Shown: piece after piece, positions 59,147-64,000 of the stretch
How positions within the stretch are numbered: the first letter of the stretch is position 1
Layout of the letters: each line of letters begins with the position of its first letter
DNA from: Arthrobacter zhaoxinii
GTDB lineage: Bacteria > Actinomycetota > Actinomycetes > Actinomycetales > Micrococcaceae
Direction of reading: 5' to 3'
DNA: 64,000 bases
Assembly: GCF_025244925.1 (NCBI RefSeq)
Contig: NZ_CP104275.1
Span: forward strand, 930,001-994,000
Notes under the pieces: generated by a model
Told to the model about the DNA's origin: nothing
The model's input: the letters and a program-made list of their open reading frames with translations, nothing else
The model's database searches: none
Position numbers and translations under genes: made by a program

Positions 59147-59180
59147 TACTCGGGCGCCGCCATTGCAGGGTTCGTAGCGT
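59147..59180 (+). promoter_or_regulatory. Candidate promoter of array member 3 (TACTCG-N22-TAGCGT)
   Basis: TACTCG at 59147-59152 and TAGCGT at 59175-59180, with CGCC and GTTC words between them. The same elements at the same spacing precede member 4. Distance to the member 3 ATG is 223 nt. Confidence 0.5.
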
Positions 59181-59268
59181 TGTAGCCGTTACCCACGGTT
59201 CCGTGTGCGGTTGCGGCAGGGGCTTAGCCCGCAGCCTGCGGCGCACGGGAATCTCGGGTCCCACATAC

Positions 59269-59328
59269 GGAGCCGGCGGCGTCGATGCCCTCTGAGACCG
59301 GGGCGTCCCCCCAGCCGCCGCCGGCTCC
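59269..59328 (+). other. Composite hairpin in the leader of array member 3
   Basis: Perfect 12-bp outer stem GGAGCCGGCGGC (59269-59280) with 59317-59328, and an inner 7-bp stem 59284-59290/59301-59307 containing one U-G pair. It lies 75 nt before ATG 59404. Confidence 0.5.
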
Positions 59329-59403
59329 TTCCCGAACGCCTATGCGCCGACGCTACGAATGCCGGCATCAACAGCACCGCGCACCCGGTGAAGGAGCCGT
59401 TCG

Positions 59404-61602
59404 ATGGAAGCTGCCGGACGCCGCGAAAGCCTTGAAGGCAGCCAGCCGCCTCCCCGTTCCGCATCGGTGCCGGCCCAAGTTCAAAATGCGGCGGCAGGAG
59501 CTCTCCAGGCGCTGTCTGAAGACAAAAGTGTTCTGGTCACCGGGGCCGCAGGGACAGGAAAATCCACTGTCATGGCCAGTATCCTGGCGGGCCTCGGCGA
59601 CGGCTACTCGGTGCTGCAGCTGCGCGGGACTGCCTCATGGGCGGGAAAACCCTTCAACGGACTCATGTGGCTCCTGAGCGAGCTGCCGCCGGAGTCCCTG
59701 TCCGATCCGGTGTATGTGCTCCAGTTCCTTCGAAAGGTGTTCCGGGAGAAGGCAGCCGGCCGCCGGCTGGTTCTCGCCGTCGAAAATCCGGCGGACCTGG
59801 ACGCCGCCACGGCGGCCGTTCTCCTGCAGCTGTGCAGGGCCGGGTCGGCGCTCCTGCTGGCCACAGCCCGTGACCTGTCGGCCTGCAGCGGGGAGCTCGT
59901 CCGGTGGTGGGCTGAAGGCTCGGTACACCGGGAGACCCTGGAGCCGCTGCGTTCCGGCGCCACCCGGGTGCTGCTGGAGGAACTGGCGGGCGGGCAGGTC
60001 TCCCTTCGGCTTGTGGCCCAGGTGCAGAGAAGGAGCCGGGGAAATCCGCTGCTTTCGTCCATGTTTCTCCGGGAACAACTGAACGCCGGGACGGTGCTGA
60101 AACGGCACGGAACCTTTGTGTGGACGGGGGCGGTGTCATATTCCGGAGCCCTGGCCGACCGGGTGGCGGCGGAAACCGTCGCCCTGTCCCCGGCGGAACG
60201 CTATGCGGCGGACGTCCTGGCGGTCACCGGGTCCCTGCCCCCGCTCCTGCTCCTGCAGGTGGCCGATCCGGTCGCCGTGGAAAGGCTCGAGCAGGATCTG
60301 CTGATCGTCTCCGGTCCAGCCGGTACCGTCCAGCTCAAGGATCCGCTGCTCGAGGAGGCGGCAGCAGCACTGGTCCCGCCGGGCCGTGCCGCCGAAATCC
60401 GGTCCCGGCTTGCCGGCGTCGTCAGCTGGGTCCCCGGTTCCGGCCCGCAGGCGCAGGCGGCGGCCCGCAGGAGGGCGGCTGCCGCCGCGGTACGGGAGGC
60501 GGCGGATCTATCCCGCCGCGGCCGGTGGGAGGAAGCTGCCGCAGCCGCCCGGGGATGCCTGCAGGCAGCGGATGAACAGGGAGTCGAGGACAGCGGTGGG
60601 CCGGACCTGCTGTCGGACCTTTTCCACGTCTTCCTGCAGTGCGGTGAGCTGCGCGAGGCTGAGGACCTCCTGTCGCGGTTGGATAAGGCAACCGCGGGTA
60701 CGGAGCTTCACGGAGGCAACGACCTATGCGCGGGCACCGTCCTGGCTCTCGGCGGGCGTGCCGACCGTGCCCTGGACTATCTGCGGCGGGCCATTGCACA
60801 ATTCGAAGCAGACGGAACCGCCCGGCTGCTTCCGCTGGCGCATTCCGCCGCAGCCTATGCCTGCGTCCTGCTTGACGACGTTGACGGCGCCTACGGATAC
60901 CTCACTGCGGCGGTCGATCCCGGTCCGGCCGGAAAGGATCTTTCGGCTGCCTCTGATTCGGCGGAAACCGCCCAGTGGGCCGCGCTCACCCGACGCCTTA
61001 CCTGGCTGTGCGCTGTCCGCGGCGTGACCGGCGGACCGGGACCTGCCGCGGACGGAGCGGATCTGGACCTGCCCGGAGCTCTGCTGGTGCTGGCCACCGC
61101 CGCCCTGCACGGCCAACCGGGAGCAGCCGAAGAGCTCGGCGAAACGGCAACAGGCTGCAGCGGGGACGCTGCGCAGTTGTACCTGGAGCTCGCTGGGGCG
61201 CTCACTGCGTCGCAGCCCGAAGGACTCTGCCTGGCAGCAGAGCGGGCGTATCAGCTGGGTCACTACCTGATGGCGTACGAGGCAGCCCGCAGTGCGGTCC
61301 AACTCTCCCGGGGGCAGGCAGACCGCGCACGGCTGCGCGCTGCGATCCGAATCGAGAACGCCAGTTACCGGATGCTCCGGACAGCCAATTCGGTGTCGGA
61401 CCGGCTGCCGGAACTGTCCGATTTCGAGCGGAGGCTGGCACTGGGCGCAGCCGCCGGGACCAGTAGTTCCGACCTGGCTGCGGCGCTGCATCTCTCACCC
61501 AGAACGGTCGACTGGCATCTCGGCCGCATCTTCCAGACGCTACGCGTTTCCGGCCGCGCGGAACTGCGCGAGTGCCTCGAAATGGAACACCAGCACGAGT
61601 GA
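59404..61602 (+). CDS. Large ATP-binding LuxR-type regulator, array member 3, altered Walker B
   Basis: 732 residues, shortest complete member. Walker A GAAGTGKSTV near residue 47. The Walker B equivalent reads LAVENPADLD, with Glu where the other members have Asp. KRHGTFVWTGAVSYSG matches the winged segment of its neighbours. The C-terminal HTH (about 688-725: LAAALHLSPRTVDWHLGRIF) again follows LSDFERRL rather than LTxRE, pairing it with member 1. AAGGAG precedes ATG 59404 by nine bases. It has its own 283-bp upstream region. Confidence 0.82.
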   Translation: MEAAGRRESLEGSQPPPRSASVPAQVQNAAAGALQALSEDKSVLVTGAAGTGKSTVMASILAGLGDGYSVLQLRGTASWAGKPFNGLMWLLSELPPESLSDPVYVLQFLRKVFREKAAGRRLVLAVENPADLDAATAAVLLQLCRAGSALLLATARDLSACSGELVRWWAEGSVHRETLEPLRSGATRVLLEELAGGQVSLRLVAQVQRRSRGNPLLSSMFLREQLNAGTVLKRHGTFVWTGAVSYSGALADRVAAETVALSPAERYAADVLAVTGSLPPLLLLQVADPVAVERLEQDLLIVSGPAGTVQLKDPLLEEAAAALVPPGRAAEIRSRLAGVVSWVPGSGPQAQAAARRRAAAAAVREAADLSRRGRWEEAAAAARGCLQAADEQGVEDSGGPDLLSDLFHVFLQCGELREAEDLLSRLDKATAGTELHGGNDLCAGTVLALGGRADRALDYLRRAIAQFEADGTARLLPLAHSAAAYACVLLDDVDGAYGYLTAAVDPGPAGKDLSAASDSAETAQWAALTRRLTWLCAVRGVTGGPGPAADGADLDLPGALLVLATAALHGQPGAAEELGETATGCSGDAAQLYLELAGALTASQPEGLCLAAERAYQLGHYLMAYEAARSAVQLSRGQADRARLRAAIRIENASYRMLRTANSVSDRLPELSDFERRLALGAAAGTSSSDLAAALHLSPRTVDWHLGRIFQTLRVSGRAELRECLEMEHQHE

Positions 61603-61722
61603 GATCCGGTATTTCTTTCCACGGACACCCTGTTGCAGGTGGTTTAGGCCGGTAATTACGTAGCCCGGCACGGCCATCCACGGGTCATTTCCAAGTAACC
61701 GCGTAGCGGAACTAGGGTGCTC

Positions 61723-61756
61723 TACTCGTGTAACGCCGGGAAGGCGTTCCTACGCT
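61723..61756 (+). promoter_or_regulatory. Candidate promoter of array member 4 (TACTCG-N22-TACGCT)
   Basis: TACTCG at 61723-61728, TACGCT at 61751-61756, with CGCC and GTTC at the same offsets as in the element at 59147. An AACGCC/GGCGTT stem (61732-61748) lies in the spacer. Distance to GTG 61883 is 126 nt. Confidence 0.5.
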
Positions 61757-61831
61757 GGTGCACAGCAGGAGCGCCTTGACCGGCCGCCGGTGGATGGAAA
61801 TCCCCGGGGGTGCAACCGAGTCCTGCTAATA

Positions 61832-61860
61832 AACCTGAACCTGAACAGAAGAACCTGAAC
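61832..61860 (+). repeat. AACCTG direct repeats in the leader of array member 4
   Basis: Two adjacent AACCTG units (61832-61843), then a degenerate AACAGAAG and a third AACCTG followed by AACC. Sequence is unusually A-rich for this window. Role unknown. Confidence 0.5.
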
Positions 61861-61882
61861 CGACAGAAACCGGGTCTCCCAA

Positions 61883-64000
61883 GTGCAGCCACATGATGAT
61901 CAGCAATCCCTGCTCCGCAGCGCCGGCAGTACCTCCGGCTCCGGCCTTCCGGCGGCGATGACTCCTGCCGGGGCACCCGGCACTGCCGGCCAGGCGGCCC
62001 ACCCGGCCATGATCGGCAGGGCAGGAGTCGTTGAAGAGATTCTGCGGAACCTCGCCGGGGCAACACCGGGAACCGGCTGCCTGCTCGTGGGTGAACCCGG
62101 GATCGGCAAGACCGCAGTCATGCAGCACGTACTCCGGCACCTGCAGGAGGACACCTACATTGTGCAGGTGCGCGGCTCGGAATTCGCCGGCCGGACACCA
62201 TTCGGCGCCCTGACGTTCCTGCTCTCCGACCTGGATCCCGAGCTTTCCGAGCACCCGGTGATGATCCTGCGCGGACTGACCCGGCTGGTGACGGAGCGCG
62301 CCGGCGGGCGTCCCGTCCTCCTGGCCGTGGACAACGCCGAGGAACTGGACGAATTTTCCGCCATGGTGCTCACCCAGATGGTGCTCAACCGCAGTGCAGG
62401 CATGCTCGTCGCCTTCCGCGACTTCAGCTCGGCTCCGGCGGAATTCGCCGGTCTGTGGCGCGACGGCGTCCTCGCGCGGGTGGACCTGGAACCCCTGAGC
62501 GTTCCGGAAGCCGGCGCCTACCTCGGCTCCCTGCTGGGCGGCGCGGTTTCCCGTGCCGCCGCCGTCGCCATCAACGACTACGCCGGCGGCAACCCACACC
62601 TGCTGGCGCTGGCACAAACGGACTTCCGGGATGCCGGGCGGCTTCGGCAGCACAACGGCAGCTGGATCCTGGCCCCCGGGGAGGACATCCGCGGCGGACG
62701 GGTGGCCGGTGCGGTGATGGGCAACCTGGCGCACCTTTCACCCGCCCAGACCCGGTTGCTTCAGCTGCTGTCCATGGCGGAGTCGCTGCCGCTGCCCCTG
62801 GTACTCGCACGGCTCGGCAACACGGACCTGGACGCACTCCAGGAACAGGGAATCGTCGCCCTGGATACCCGTCCGGTGCCGGATGTACTGATCTCCAGCC
62901 CCGTGGTGGCGCGGTCGGTCCGGGCAGGACTGACGTCGGCGCAGCAGCGTCAGCTCTTTGAAGAGCTGGCCCCTTCGCTCAATACCGGGCTGGTCCTCGA
63001 TCCGCTTGTCCTGGCCCGCTGGCTCGACAGCATCGGTGAAGTCCCGGGCCGGGACCTGGCGGTGGGGGCGGCAGGTAAAGCCACAGCACTGGGCTTTCCG
63101 GAAACAGCCGTCCGGCTGATTTCGGCAGCTTTCAGCGGGACCGAAAACTCCGGGGCGGTCATCGAGCTAGCCCGCGCACGCACGGCACAGGGCGAATACG
63201 GTGCAGCACTCGGCGTACTCACCCGCTTCCGGGGCAGCGACGCGGTCCCGTCTGCCGGCGACCGGATCCGCCTGATGCTCGCCGAATGCCGGGTCCTGTG
63301 CATTGAGGCAACCGGGCTGCGGGATCCGCGCTCAGCCGAAGCCGCAGCAGAGCCCGCCCGGATGCGGCACACCGACCTCTTTGAACAGGCGGAACGGGAA
63401 ATCGCGGAGCTGGACGGCACAGAGGGGGCGGACACCGCCGGTCTGATGCGCGAACTGGCCCTCGCCCGCGCCGAATGCCACTCGGCCCACGGCCGGTTCC
63501 TGGTGAACGCCTCCTACCTGGCCGGCCTTGAATTCCCGGATGCGGACTTCCGGATCCAGCGTGCGGCCTGGCTGAGCGAAGCCTGGAGCATGACCAACCG
63601 CCAGGACGACGCCGTCGAACTGGCGGGGACGGTGGAACGGATGCTTGAGGGAACGAGCGCCGATGTCCACCCCGGAGTTGTCGGCAGGCTGCTGCACACC
63701 TATCTGATCACGGGGGCGCTTTCCGCCTGTGAGCGGCTGCTGGCCGGAACCCCCGGTATGGAGGGCACACACGCCGAATTGGCTGAGGGGTTGCTGCATG
63801 CCTTCGCCGGCAGGCCGGAACCGGCGCTCGCTGCACTGACCCCCGCGGTAGATCAGCTGATGGTCAGCGGACCCGCTGCCTTCCTGCCGCTTGCGGCAGC
63901 GGCAGCGGCGTACTGCCACGCCGTGGAGGAGCGAAGCGAGGACGCCCGCCGCTATCTGCAGGTGCAGCGCTCAGCGGCCGACGGCGGACCCTGGGCCGTG
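61883..64000 (+). CDS. Large ATP-binding regulator, array member 4 (3' end outside window)
   Basis: 706 codons without a stop before the window ends. HPAMIGRAGVVEEIL, Walker A GEPGIGKTAV near residue 70, Walker B LAVDNAEELDEFS and the RQHNGSWILAPGEDIRGG segment match the other array members. Repetitive helical sequence follows. The HTH, expected at the C-terminus, is not yet reached. GTG 61883 is the first in-frame start after the stop at 61856; ATG 61958 is an alternative. No clear ribosome site. Confidence 0.78.
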   Translation, partial: MQPHDDQQSLLRSAGSTSGSGLPAAMTPAGAPGTAGQAAHPAMIGRAGVVEEILRNLAGATPGTGCLLVGEPGIGKTAVMQHVLRHLQEDTYIVQVRGSEFAGRTPFGALTFLLSDLDPELSEHPVMILRGLTRLVTERAGGRPVLLAVDNAEELDEFSAMVLTQMVLNRSAGMLVAFRDFSSAPAEFAGLWRDGVLARVDLEPLSVPEAGAYLGSLLGGAVSRAAAVAINDYAGGNPHLLALAQTDFRDAGRLRQHNGSWILAPGEDIRGGRVAGAVMGNLAHLSPAQTRLLQLLSMAESLPLPLVLARLGNTDLDALQEQGIVALDTRPVPDVLISSPVVARSVRAGLTSAQQRQLFEELAPSLNTGLVLDPLVLARWLDSIGEVPGRDLAVGAAGKATALGFPETAVRLISAAFSGTENSGAVIELARARTAQGEYGAALGVLTRFRGSDAVPSAGDRIRLMLAECRVLCIEATGLRDPRSAEAAAEPARMRHTDLFEQAEREIAELDGTEGADTAGLMRELALARAECHSAHGRFLVNASYLAGLEFPDADFRIQRAAWLSEAWSMTNRQDDAVELAGTVERMLEGTSADVHPGVVGRLLHTYLITGALSACERLLAGTPGMEGTHAELAEGLLHAFAGRPEPALAALTPAVDQLMVSGPAAFLPLAAAAAAYCHAVEERSEDARRYLQVQRSAADGGPWAV

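Noticed and set aside
62455..62961. Separate Arg/Pro/Gly-rich open frame inside array member 4
   Set aside because: Shadow frame of a GC-rich gene; the overlapping frame carries the ATPase motifs.

Overview
The window is high-GC actinobacterial chromosome, most likely Arthrobacter sensu lato (Micrococcaceae). The evidence is a WhiB regulator, a three-DUF348/G5 resuscitation-promoting factor, an LCP ligase, a PMT mannosyltransferase, many GTG starts, and gene orders also known from mycobacteria: manA..LCP..purE-purK-gtrA-TIGR03089-whiB2..metallopeptidase-DUF3499..ahcY, tatD-rpfB..rsmA-ispE, and TetR-glmU-prs-rplY-pth. No insertion sequence, prophage, integrase or CRISPR array was seen. Genus and synteny are inferences from recall, not from a search.

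Layout. 0-10.5 kb: end of uppS, PIN-PhoH, a prepilin peptidase, a Nudix hydrolase, a TetR/DHA2 efflux operon with a clear operator, fumC, carbonic anhydrase, DUF4245, glpX and a Fem-type aminoacyltransferase. 10.5-15.2 kb: leftward purK-purE-LCP-manA run. 15.4-25.5 kb: gtrA, TIGR03089, whiB, a 1,142-residue glycosyltransferase lacking a normal start codon, DUF5719, a zincin-like protein, DUF3499, Trm112 and ahcY. 25.5-35.3 kb: divergent RDD/SpoIIM membrane genes, a TIGR01906 protein with a large acidic N-terminus, acyl-CoA ligase, PMT, rsmI and a succinate-semialdehyde-type dehydrogenase. 35.4-40.2 kb: leftward MoxR-DUF58-transglutaminase operon. 40.3-48.0 kb: tatD, rpfB with a roughly 245-nt leader, an inverted HTH-repeat regulator, rsmA, ispE and ABC-F. 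48.0-53.4 kb: a TetR-Nudix fusion, tRNA-Gln, glmU, prs, rplY and pth. 53.4-64.0 kb: four consecutive large P-loop ATPase/LuxR-type regulators, the fourth cut by the window end.

Most genes are housekeeping: envelope precursor synthesis (uppS, glmU, PMT, LCP, Fem, rpfB), nucleotide supply (purEK, prs), central carbon (fumC, glpX, carbonic anhydrase), methyl cycle (ahcY) and rRNA/ribosome care (rsmA, rsmI, rplY, pth). The least ordinary part is the regulator array after pth. Two of its genes share a matching upstream element, and two have long structured leaders. Other points worth attention are the ATT-initiated glycosyltransferase, the TetR-Nudix fusion, the palindrome over the whiB promoter, the rpfB leader, and a recurring TAnnnT element 6-8 nt before 14 start codons, which suggests many leaderless mRNAs.
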